Below are positions 33,601-43,911 of a DNA stretch of 64,000 nt, in pieces. Positions within the stretch are counted from its first letter, which is position 1. Each line of letters opens with the position of its first letter. The notes below the pieces were generated by a model. The model was not told the origin of the DNA and ran no database searches. It saw nothing but the letters and a program-made list of their open reading frames with translations. The stretch comes from Norana najaformis (lineage: Eukaryota; Annelida; Clitellata; Crassiclitellata; Hormogastridae), in the NCBI GenBank assembly GCA_964023275.1, contig OZ029927.1, positions 20,264,762 through 20,328,761 on the forward strand, given 5' to 3'. The position numbers and the translations under genes were made by a program.

Positions 33601-36600
33601 TTGCTTACCAACCGTAGCCTGATTTTTGGTTTCACATAGACCTACCCAACGGATTTCAATTGGACTTTTCCAACGGATTACGATTTTTGACTATTATTCA
33701 CTTGGAGGGTATTAAGAAGTGTAGATACAAAATGCTTAAAGTGACCAACGACTGAACTCTTGTGAATTAGGAAACCGCGCTATAGAACTCATTGGATTGG
33801 ACTTGTCTATAGCATGCATTTATTTGTACTGCTATTTTATAAAATGCTGGAATCAGATGCGAGTATTTTCAATTACTGAATAACCTTGAATGCAGATGTA
33901 GCGATAATTCTGAGAGCAGTCGCAGTCTTTCCACTTTTCAGTTTTAGCTGTTAGACATAGGCAGTCGCCTTCTGTAGGGTGTGGCCTACTATCGTCCCAG
34001 TTTGAATACTTAATTTCTAGAGACCCTAAAACAGCAACAATTTCGGATTTAACTAGTGTTGGCATATCCAAAGTAATTACGGAATTGTTGCGTTCATTGC
34101 TTCAATTAGCCTTCTTTTATTTACCTTTCATCAGAATTATTTTGTATTAGCATATGATGGGCGTTTTTTGCTATTTCGCAGAGATTTCGTAATACTTCTC
34201 AATTAAACTATATAACATGTAACACACTCACCTAGCATACAGCTACATTCATAAACTAGAACATTTCGCCGTGTGCTTACTTCCACCGTCTCTCCATATC
34301 CATTTTTCCTTCCGCAGTCCAATCCAATATCTTTCACTGCTTGGCCATTTGGAAATAAGCGAGAGATCGTTATTGTCGAAAGTCGCCAGGTCATCTCCTT
34401 CTTGAAGGCAACGACTTCTAGCGGCGAACCAAGTGACTTCTTCGTTGTGCTTGTTGTAGCACATCTTGTTATACTTATCATATCCGTCTCGACAACCGGA
34501 ATCTGAAAATGTTTAGTACATCATTCTGAAAACGGGCATGCTAATCGTCCGTAAATTCTCAAAATTCAAGCTTTATTGTCGACTTGCATCAGACTGTTTT
34601 ATCCTCAGTGGTTGCGAACCAATCTTGGCCGTTATTTGAGCTGTCTGCTTACACCAATATACGACGGCATCAATGATATGTTTGGCTGCAGTAAGAAAGT
34701 CTATTGCAATCTGATTTATGGACAATTACTCTCGAATTCGTTTGTTATACTGACATTTTAATGTCTGACACAAATAACTTAACTAGCAGAGTGTCATTCG
34801 TCACAGAATATTTCTTACACTCAGTCAATTCTAGACTACTTACTTAACAAGCATCTTATATATTATGCTAGTCATTTTTTTGTACTCTTAGACTACCATT
34901 CTTCGAAGACCTATACAGCACTTGCAAATCAGAAGATCTCGGTAGGAAAGTTCTGCATCCGTCAGGAGTCAACCACAAGAGCATTTCTTACTATTACGAC
35001 CATAGTAGAAATAGTAGGTTGATTGAAACTTTAGTAGATCATATACTCTAGATTCTTCGGATCTCGCCTCACTCAAACGTCTTGCTTCACTGCTTCTTGA
35101 AACCACTAGACTTCTTAGAAAAACGACAGTCGCTCTAACACCACCGGATTTTGTTGTAAGGCTCAAGATATACAAAGGTTCGTGGATCAGCAACTCTAGC
35201 TGCACTACACACAATAAACTGACTCTGCTTTCAAGTTGAAACGCTTTGTCGATTGACAGTTCGTCCTAGTTCGCAACCATGAGGCCCTAAGCAATTCGCT
35301 CTATCTATGATTCACAACGACCGATCACCAGCCTATTCAAGGCTGAATATCAATGACGAATTGACGGATTGATTTGACTGTTTGATTAAATTATTTTGCA
35401 TCATTTCAATAAAGAGCCTATGGAGATATTTTGCTAGACGTCTCCTGTCTTCGACGAACTCCACTTAACTGAAGAAAATCGTTATGGTTTTTCATTTGCG
35501 TCATGAATTATCGTCAGCGCCGCAGAAGACATGTTAGTTTCGCTTTAATTCTCCACAAATTCAAAAATAGTACACTGTTTATCTGCTTTGATTGTTTTAA
35601 TAGACAATCCACTGACTGTTTTTCCATGCTGAACACTAAAACTATTATTACACCTTACGGGGCTGATGTTCTATACTAGTAAATCACATATATTAACAAG
35701 CATCTATACTATATATCAAACTAACAACTATGAAAAATTAGACAGCTTAATTGAAGAATACCGCTACACCAACAGTACCTTTAAAACAAATGTGAATAGC
35801 CGTTTATTCTTAGATTTGTGAAACACACTAGACTTACAGAGTATAGAAAACTCATAGTGCTGTCGCAAAAAAAGTGAAATTGCAACAACAGACCACCTAA
35901 AGAACTCAAAGCTTATCGACCACGCATAGACCGGACTTCCCATCGCAAACTTCATTGGCTCCCTATTCAATCTCGTATTCAGTTTAAACTATTGTCTCTG
36001 GTAATTAGAGCTCGCATGGACCAGGCTCCAAAACATCTTTGTGATCTTATTCGGCCTCCACACTTCAGTACCTCATCCCATCCTCTACGTTCTCTAGGTC
36101 GTCTGGATCTATTTGTTCCCCGCTTGCGCAGCAGAGGGCTTATGCTGTTGTTGACCCATGTCTATGGAATGGACTTCCGCTGTCGTTTCGTGCAAGGGTC
36201 AGTGTCGATGATAGAGCTCAGTCCGCTCGTTGGTTAAAGACGTTCCTATTTCCCAGGGGCTCTCATGCTGGAAGAGCTTCTGAGTATATTTTGTTATGTA
36301 AGAAGCGCTATATAAGTTATCAGATACAATACAATACAATCCTCAACTTGCATTTTCTTTATTTACATTCACAGTCTCAAAGGTGACTTAGCAGGGGACA
36401 CCTTTTAGACTGGGAATGGAAATTAGAAAAAATACAGTGAGATACATGACAGCGCAGTTGGGGATTTTTATGGCGCACACTGAGAGCTGAAATACTTACC
36501 GTCGTTAAGGGAGGAGGAGCAGATGAATTTTGTTTTGAAAGTCGCTACATAGGCAAATAAAGTGGCATTACTTCCTGTTGGGACCACGTAGGCGTAGCGA

Positions 36601-39600
36601 TAGTCGAAACGGTCCAAAGCTGGATTAATATCTTCAAAAACATAAACACAATCCTGAATTCAAATGATTTAATAAAACAGTGCTCGTCTATACATACGTA
36701 TGCACGTATGCATGCACATCCGTGAGTGATATATGTTCGCATGTATGTGTATAGATGCGTGATGCATGCATATGCGTGATATGCACAAATACGATCTTGT
36801 GGCTAATTGCTGGTCATTAAGTGGGTAAATCTATATATCTGCACATATGCATTGTTACGAACTTGAACTGAAGTCTGGCTTAAAACAGTTTTCTCTTCTT
36901 CTCAAAACAGGGAACTAATTCTATTCCTAAGTAACGTTCTGACTATTATCAACTGACTATAGATATAGACAAATTCTGGTGAACTTAAGTCAGAAACGCC
37001 CAATAAAGAAAGATCAGTTATGTCTAGTCTTTCATAACAGTCTTCTCGAGCATTTACAAAAATTATACACTCGCTTTTAGAATGTTCTAGCAATCATCAA
37101 ACATCCCTAAATCGTAACAGCGTGTATGTATATATGTACACGTGTACATATGTATGTACGTATTTAGGTATGCATTTTTTGTAGGTATGCATTTTTGTAT
37201 GTATGTACGTGCACGCGTATGTACGCATGTACGTATCCATGCATATATAAATATGTACGTATCTGTACAGCGTGTTTTAAGAACTTCACAAATGCACAAC
37301 AAAATCTAGATTAGCACCAAGACAGCCGTGCATAATGTGTTTACACGACCTCTCAATGTACGTATGCATGCATGTACGCATGTATGAATTTACATATGTA
37401 TATACGTACGTACGAATGTAAGTGTGTACCTATGTATGTATGTATATATGTACGCCGAAGGCTCACCTGCTCCTACTTATTCAACAACAGACCATCGATT
37501 TGAAAGGTTCGACCTGGTGACCGAGTCGCAATTAAGGAACATTATTCTGTCTATGCCGCCGAAATCAAGCACGCTCGATCCCATTCCGACGTTTCTCCTC
37601 CACGAGCTTATCGACGTCCTGCTGCCTTTTCTAGTGCGGCTCTGTAATGCGTCGCTCATGGAGGGAGTCTTACCAGCCAGTCAGAAGCGTGCGGTCATAC
37701 GGCCAACACTGAAGAAGGTGGGCATGGACTCTGAAGATATCAACAACTACCGGCCGTCATCAAATCTCAGCTTCTTATCCAAGATGATTGAGAAAGTTGT
37801 TGCTCGACAGATGTTGCGCTATCTTGAAGCGGCTGACCTTATGCCGAAGCTCCAATCCGGATTCAGAAGGGGTCATTCCACCGAGACAGTCCTCTTGCGG
37901 CTGATTTCCGATTTATACGATTCCATGGACTCTGGTCACTGCTCGCTCTTCTCGACGTAAGTGCCGCCTTTGACACGGTTGATCATGACATACTATCGAC
38001 ACGTCTTAATGTATCGTATGGATTCGTTGACCAGTCGCTGAAATTGCTTCGATCGTTTCTTGATGAGCGGATGATGATGGTAGCTATTGAGTCAGCCTGC
38101 TCAGACTGGGTCCCAGTCTCTTTCGGCGTTCCTCAGGGTTCGGTCCTTGGGCCGCTCCTTTACATTCTTTATACAGCAGATCTGACTCGTATCATTACTA
38201 CACGTGGCGCCCGTGTTCATCAATATGCTGACGATGTCCAGCTTTATTCCAGCTGTCGTCCTGCTGATTCTCTCGCCTGCCTTACGTCGGTGCTGGGAAC
38301 TGTGACAGACGTACAGGTGTGGATGTCATCGAATCGCCTTCGGCTTAACCCATCCAAAACACAATTTTTGTGGATTGGTACTCGTCAAGCTCGGGCCAAA
38401 ATCAACCAACAGGAGCTACTCTCATCATTTCCGGGCTGGTCGCCTCAACAGCTGGTTCGTGACCTGGGAGTGCTTATAGACGGTGAGCTGTCCATGGCTG
38501 ACCACGCTGATTCGTTGTGCAGGTCGTGCTACTATCAGCTGCGTCAAATTCAATCAATACGGCATAACCTATCGTTCAGCGCTGAAAGAGCATTACTTCA
38601 CTCCTCCGTCCTGACGCGGCTGGACTATTGCAACTCTGTCTTCGCAGGTTTGCCAAAATTCCGTCTTCGTCAGCTCCAGTCCGTCCTGAACTGTGCCGCC
38701 CGTCTAGTCGCTAATCTACCGAAATTTTCCCATATATCAGTTTATATGAGAGATACTCTGCACTGGCTACCAGTTGAAGAAAGAATCAAATTCAAGATCC
38801 TGCTCTTTGGTCGGGCCTCGTTCGCTGGCTACGCTCCTGAATACATACGAGAGTTGTTCGTGCCGGTCGGTGCTCATCCGGGTCGTCAGTCGCTTCGCTC
38901 TTCATCCCGAGGAGATTTACAGGTTCCTCGCTGTGGTGCATCAGCACGACAACACCGTGCATTGTCTTGCATGGGTCCTTCCCTGTGGAATAGTCTTCCT
39001 ATAAACACTCGTTCTATTTCTGTGAATTTGTCCCAAGAAACATTCTCTTCGTTAGTCAAGACTTACTTGTTTAAATTAACTGGGCAGCCATGTTCACAGC
39101 GCTTTTGAGAGGTTCTTAAAATGCGCTATATAAAAGATTAGATTAGATACATACGTACATACGTACGTTTGTACGTTGCATGCATATATGAACATGTATG
39201 TATGCGCGTATTCATGTATGTAGCCTATGTATTTGTTCGTGGTGATTGACTGACTGACTGACTGACTGACTTGCTGATTGATTGTTTCGTCAGAAGTAAG
39301 AAACTCCATTTGATTCAGATCAAGTGGCTGCTGGAAAACCCACCTGATCTTACTCCGTTGGTCCATTTCCAGTATTTTAGTTTAAATCGATGGCCATTTG
39401 TTATTACATCCGAATCCAGTTTCGCAGAGGAATCTTTAATAAACTCTGCTAAGGCGGATTGAATGTTTTCATTTGTTATTCTGGCCAGCGACGATGATTT
39501 CTCTTCGCACCAGTCGTTGGCTGATGTCTGGTTAAGTCGAAATTTGCTCCTATAGTTTGGGTCATCAGTGTTTGCTATCAAGCAAACAGAAAACTCTCCG

Positions 39601-40246
39601 TAACACTTCTTGTAATAGGTAACGACGGTCGTGACAAAATTCACTGAAGAAAAGGAAATACATTTAGGCTGACTGTAAGCATAATGTATATACATATATA
39701 ATATATACATTAATTGAGCAATAAGACATAGATGCAAATTGCATAAAGTCTATGCAAATTACTTCATATTTTGGGTCTTTGTCAGAATAAATTACATTCT
39801 GTAAATGGCTCTGTCATGCAGGCATGAAGAAACCTTTCTTGGCTTCCAAAAATGATATCACTTATACTGATATATCAAAAGGGATTTAAACATGAACGAA
39901 GCGACTTTCCATATAGGCATGATGCGATTTGTGATTAGCAGCAGTCTGAGATCTGTGGACAGAACTGTGTGGAAAAATTAATCTTTGATGTTGGATCATC
40001 TGAACCAGTCGCCGGACTTCCACTCTTCCTTTATAGACAAAACGGAGACTGCACAGGACTATATGGTTCTCATAAATAAATGAATCTGTCTATTAAATAG
40101 AGCGATACACTAAAATTGCACTAGCCTTATTGCATGCGTAGTCTATGAACTTTTCATAAAAACGTAAAATTAGTAAGACAAGTAAGTGTTAAATAAACAG
40201 ACAACCACTCACCAGCTAACAACAGGTAAATGTAAGAAATCTTCAT
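30616..40246 (-). CDS. L1: type I membrane receptor with two C-type-lectin-like domains and an ITIM/YxN tail
   Basis: Eight coding exons reconstructed on the - strand: 40246-40213, 39643-39344, 36631-36500, 34502-34281, 34025-33885, 33410-33210, 32267-32138 and 30859-30616. All have GT/AG borders and matching phases (1,1,1,1,1,1,2), 1404 nt, 467 residues. A short signal peptide (MKISYIYLLLAG) leads into a divergent lectin-like domain (about 20-153). A clearer one (156-275) contains TWFAARSRCLQEGDDLATF, YWIGL and a WKDCDC end. The EPN/QPD sugar-binding motif is absent, so calcium-dependent sugar binding is doubtful. A Thr/Ser stalk (277-345), one uncharged TM helix (353-382) and an 85-residue tail follow. 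The tail has tyrosines 406 (NVYAVV), 428 (IIYAEL, a perfect ITIM), 449 (VYAN) and 459 (VYAN; Grb2-type). Introns hold a LINE, a MITE and SINEs. Expression is unproven. Confidence 0.8.
30985..31170 (+). mobile_element. tRNA-derived SINE S1 in the last L1 intron
   Basis: The best preserved head: TGGTAGCTCGCTGGG, a TTTAATC anticodon loop of Lys type, GGGTTCGAGTCC as B box, then a body gtgaagttgtttgcgcacac. It lies in the paralogous intron of L2 too (46545-46700), so it is older than the duplication. Confidence 0.75.
31150..31390. repeat. (AAAT/AAAC)n A-rich tail
   Basis: Irregular AAATAAAC repeats following the SINE at 30985; the paralog follows the SINE at 46545 (46700-46930). Probably the expanded SINE tail. 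Confidence 0.8.
32576..32843. mobile_element. hAT-type MITE with 8-bp target duplication
   Basis: The 268-bp element starts CAGGGCTGG and ends CCGGCCCTG (terminal inverted repeats), flanked by CATATTTT (32568-32575) and CATATATT (32844-32851), an 8-bp duplication with one change. Both features are typical of hAT. The paralogous L2 intron (48080-48100) has a single cacatatt and no insertion. No transposase is encoded. Confidence 0.8.
32890..33010 (-). mobile_element. tRNA-derived SINE S1, reverse orientation
   Basis: On the - strand GCGGTTAACCAACG (A-box-like) and GGTTCGAGCC (B box) precede a body ending near acaacttgtt. The paralog in L2 is at 48125-48245, so this insertion predates the duplication. 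Confidence 0.6.
33560..33820 (+). mobile_element. LINE 3' end in an L1 intron
   Basis: Encodes FKTRLFQLAYQP before a stop, then the 3' UTR with caacggattacg and gcgctatagaactcattgg. A related copy is in the paralogous intron at 48830-49040. Confidence 0.6.
34520..35890. other. L1-specific part of intron 3
   Basis: The matching L2 intron is only 414 bp, so most of this 2-kb intron is inserted DNA. A LINE 3' end is recognisable from 35900. The part before it may be the decayed body of the same or another element, but no protein motif is clear. Confidence 0.4.
35900..36345 (+). mobile_element. 5'-truncated LINE, ORF2 C-terminus and ATACA tail
   Basis: Frames with one or two shifts encode HRKLHWLPIQSRIQFKLLSL, then APKHLCDLIRP and the block SLWNGLP-type (ccatgtctatggaatggac). 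The 3' end is gaagcgctatataag followed by ATACAATACAATACAAT. This is the typical CR1/L2 C-terminus, frameshifted and dead. Confidence 0.75.
37105..37455. repeat. TATG/TACG microsatellite
   Basis: Irregular GTATGTACGT-type repeats in intron 2 of L1. The LINE at 37455-39150 is inserted inside it; the same repeat resumes at 39145-39240. The L2 intron has a comparable array at 51000-51180. Confidence 0.85.
37455..39150 (+). mobile_element. CR1/L2-clade LINE, 5'-truncated, reverse transcriptase with one frameshift
   Basis: The first frame (to 37960) covers the N-terminal fingers, with NNYRPSSNLSFLSKMIEKVV. A frame change near 37950 separates it from the DVSAAFDTVDHD motif (catalytic Asp) at about 37955-37993. 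The second frame (to 39108) has VPQGSVLGPLLY, YADDVQLY (catalytic Asp pair) and the C-terminal LHWLPVEERIKFKILL and GPSLWNSLP blocks. The 3' UTR ends in atgcgctatataaaagattagattag. The endonuclease domain is missing. It lies in sense opposite to L1 and is absent from the L2 intron, so it inserted after the duplication; one visible lesion implies a young copy. Confidence 0.9.
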
Positions 40247-40494
40247 ATTGAACAACTTTAATACTTTCAAAGTTTAGCCTTTCTAAGCGACTTTAACCTA
40301 TTGCGATTTACAGACATATATAAATGTAAATCCGTTACAGCGCCGTACGCCACCTAAATATCTGCTCACAGATTACATCCTGGTGTTTGTCCCTAGATGC
40401 AAACAGCATCAACTGGCATATACATGAAGGCCTAACAGAGAACTGACCTTATTAACTACTGAATACAATAATATTACTGATATATATATATAAG

Positions 40495-40567
40495 TTCTAA
40501 ATAATTATACCCTGTCAATTATATATATATGTATATATGTAATTGACAGGGTATAATTATTTAGAAT
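40495..40567. repeat. Perfect 27-bp palindrome arms, hairpin near the L1 5' end
   Basis: The left arm ttctaaataattataccctg and its continuation are repeated inverted at about 40541-40567 around an AT-rich loop. It lies about 250 bp upstream of the L1 start codon. The L2 flank has a different palindrome at 55855-55974. Confidence 0.85.
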
Positions 40568-40784
40568 TTATATATAAGGGTCTATTTAGAACTTATATAT
40601 ATATATATATATGGAAGTCAAGTGACAAATAAGCTATTCGGAATTCCATCCATACTCACATAAAAGCAGTTTATCTATGATTTCTAAGTTCAGAGCATTT
40701 TCATTCTGCCAATGATCTATATGCTTATGTATCTTCGGCCAACACAGAGCAATATTATACATAGCGCTTATGTATGCAATTTAA

Positions 40785-41424
40785 CCCTTAGAGGCTAACC
40801 TATAAAGAATCACATATTGGCTAACCTGGGGTGAATTTTTCACCCCACACTACTTGAGGCGTCTGACATAAAATTACACCATGTTCAGTGAACAGGGTAA
40901 ATGTACCAAGTCCAACATAAAATTGCAAAACTAAAAAAGCTAAACAACGTCAACTGTCCGCAAAAATCATCGAGACTACAGTCATCGTCAGATGAAACAT
41001 CACCAGTGACGAGGCCTCCATCAGCGTCGCTCGGTAGATCGTTACCTGTATCACTGTCCTCGCGATCATCATCGGTTTCAACATTATCTAGCTCCGATAC
41101 ATAGCTACTGTCTTCACACTCTACATTATCATCATCCTTGTCATCATTTTCAATCCATTCTGCTATCAATTTACTAGCATTAGCGGCAGATAACCTTTGA
41201 GACATCTTATACCGTAATTATCGTCAAAAATGGCCAGTTGTGACGTCAGTTTCTTAGTCACGTGACTATGTATCAAAAATAAGTAACACAAAAATATGAA
41301 ATCAAGCAAAAATCGTCTAGGAACAGATACACCAAAGCGCATGACATAACCTAAAGCTGTTAAACAATGCAGCACAAATACTGACAGTGGGGTGAAAAAT
41401 TCACCCCAGGTTAGCTTCTAAGGG
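40785..41424. mobile_element. Non-autonomous piggyBac element with TTAA duplication
   Basis: The 640-bp element begins CCCTTAGAGGCTAACC and ends GGTTAGCTTCTAAGGG, flanked by TTAA at 40781-40784 and 41425-41428. A subterminal palindrome GGGGTGAATTTTTCACCCC is present at both ends; the left end has an extra copy of ctaacc. On the - strand from 41205 an ORF encodes the acidic N-terminus of a piggyBac-type transposase (MSQRLSAANASKLIAEWIE, then Asp/Glu-rich). It runs out after about 85 residues, so the catalytic core is deleted. The paralogous site at about 56108 is empty (gcaatttaattaatcg). Confidence 0.85.
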
Positions 41425-41694
41425 TTAAATAATCGTATGATTTCTAGCAGACCCACTGAAGCCCAGTGTGATAGCTAACTATCAAAATGGACGTTTTACC
41501 CATGACGATAGACGTCAGTCTAATCGAATCAATTTCAGGAAAACCACGCCCAGTATCCTGCATCTATTTTGACGAGCGCCATCTTTAGTTCAAGTAAAGG
41601 AACTGAACATGTTTCGTACATAGTTTACTATCGTCTATAGTAACTGAAAAACTGGAATATATAGATCCATCAAAAATAACTAGGAACTGAAAAA

Positions 41695-41842
41695 GCGCTA
41701 TATTAACTGCTTAGATAAATACATACATACATACACACATACATACATACATAAATACATACATACACACATACATACATACATACATACATGCACACAT
41801 ACATACATACATACCTACATACATACATACATACATACACAT
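41695..41842. repeat. (ACAT)n microsatellite
   Basis: Nearly pure acat repeats. The paralogous array is at 58440-58750 and is about twice as long. Confidence 0.9.
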
Positions 41843-42204
41843 GTCTGACTGCGTGAAAGCTCTTTTTTCCAACCGTCAGAATGAGTTTATGTTAATTGGG
41901 TTTAGAAAAGAGAGAGTTACATTCAGTACAGACGACAGTTCGACCAACTTACGCCAGAATCATTGAGTTAACGACCGCTATGAGTTAATCTAACAGCCGT
42001 CATACGCGGCACCATTTGCATCCTATTACACACCGTAATTACCCATTTAATGACCGCAAAGAGCCCCAAGATCGTATTTCCGGCCGTCGCACACTGTAGA
42101 TTTGCTCTCTAATAAACCTATTACTTGAAGCTTAATTATTATGCATCTAGGTCATGTAGGAGAGACATCATGGGATTTTCCTTGGCAAGAAACTTTGAAT
42201 TAAA

Positions 42205-42300
42205 CATCCTGATCTAACCAGCTGATTTAAACAAAATGATCTAAGCATACTGAACTAAATATACTGATCTAAGCATAATACTATAAGCACAGTTGTGTGA
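42205..42300. repeat. 15-bp minisatellite (GATCTAAGCATACT-type)
   Basis: About five to six degenerate units of tgatctaagcatac. The same repeat occurs at 56480-56620 and 59130-59240, in the three copies of the receptor upstream region. Confidence 0.7.
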
Positions 42301-43461
42301 CTCTTCTATGTTCATGGCGCTTTCTAAGCAACTTAGACAAATAACCAAGCAATGCCTGCAGTTTCCCTAGTAATACACGGCGCTAAAAGACCTTTGCCAG
42401 AATACGTAGTACAGGCCTATGCTAAACCTGTTCAACACATCTAGATAGTCAAAACAACCAATACCGACATGAAACGATAAAGTAGCCAACCATACGGTTG
42501 AAAACATTTACAATATTACAGATTAACTAACTCTTGTGTTGCAAAGTGGCACGCGAATTGGACTGTCTATTCAACTCTTAAACAGACTTAAAAGATTTTT
42601 TCTCAAATTATAGCTCATTTCTTTTAGACACAAGTGAGGACTCGTGAAAACATTATTTTATAATATACCAAAATTAAGTTTATTAGATTAAAAACAGTGC
42701 AGGTTGGAGTGACATCCATGGCAAGCGAATCATGCCACTGCACTATTGATTAACTGGTGGCATATGACCTGCTAGTATGAATGGATCAATGCACTATAGA
42801 CTTTCGGACACGGAAGTCCAATCACGCAGCGTTTCTGATGCATTGAAACGTTACCAAAGAATCGCTTTTTAGCACACGTTGCGGTTGTTTGCAAATACCG
42901 TTGTTCTGTGACATATTTTCCATGCATTCGGTCAAACAAAGACTGGCAAGGCATTTGCACACGAAAGTCATAAAGTGCCTGAAACTGCATGCAGAAATAT
43001 ATAATGAAATACTTTATAATGCAATGGTGTTCATCAGCTTTGCATTAGAGACTGTTTAACCGGTCCTAACTGTCGAGTTATTATCTAAGATTAATTAACG
43101 ACCTCGGTTAAACTGTAATATACATACTTGTGCTAATATTTGATTCTATTGTAACGTTCAATAGGGTAATAAACGTGGCTTGATTGTACCTGAACGACCT
43201 AAGTGCAAGCAAGCTACATTTGAACACTTTTGTATATTTACTACCTGTCACTAATCTTGGTTACTACTTATCGTGATACTTGTGAATCATTACTACGCTT
43301 GTTACTGTTGCCATAGCTGTATTTAATTTAGGGAGTTACGGGTTCAATCTCTCAGACCTTTCCAATTACACCCTAACTGATTAAAGACTAGAAAAACAGC
43401 ATTAAAAAGCCGGGATGTGGTTCTAAAGATTGCGACAATACTGGGAGACGGTTGAAAGTTA
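42300..43461. other. Junction region between the two receptor units
   Basis: Up to about 43190 this matches 59240-60170 (upstream of L2). From about 43235 it matches 30020 onwards (downstream of L1), so the unit junction lies near 43200. No gene seen; the small open frames are not supported. Confidence 0.6.
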
Positions 43462-43715
43462 CACTGGTCAACATAGAAATCGTTACTGACTGGAAAAGGC
43501 CCTAATGTGTAGCATCTTGGTGTGCTGAACACGAATATAACCATAAAAATTTTTTATTGGCTCTCGTTTTGAAAATATTTCATATAGTTCATTTTTTATG
43601 TTTCACCATGTAAATTTATGCAGTAGGACTGCGACAATATCCTAAATAAGTCTAGAATGATGTAATATTCCACCTCATTGCATAATCCCATCATGGACAC
43701 ATCATGCACAGTTGA

Positions 43716-43797
43716 TTACGTCATTTTCTGATGCAATGTAAAACTACAGCCAGTCGGCTGCTGACGTAAGATGACGTCAGCAGTGTACTATATAAAG
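43716..43797 (+). promoter_or_regulatory. CRE-rich TATA promoter of the transposon gene
   Basis: A TTACGTCA half-site is at 43716-43723, a palindromic pair CTGCTGACGT/ACGTCAGCAG at 43759-43784 contains a full CRE (TGACGTCA, 43772-43779), and TATATAAAG is at 43789-43797. Transcription would start roughly 25-30 bp downstream, leaving about 90 nt before the ATG at 43912. Confidence 0.7.
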
Positions 43798-43911
43798 CGA
43801 GTCGGAACGGTTGAGCATTTACAATATTACAGACTTTGTGCGAGACAGTTTAAGTTACTGTTTTATAAAACTATTATTACTTTATCCATTTAGATACAAT
43901 ACAGAACAGTA

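Noticed and set aside
33853..34071. Frame starting at MPTLVKSE as an independent gene start
   Set aside because: The part before the acceptor at 34026 is intron; the exon starts at 34025 in phase with the preceding lectin exon.
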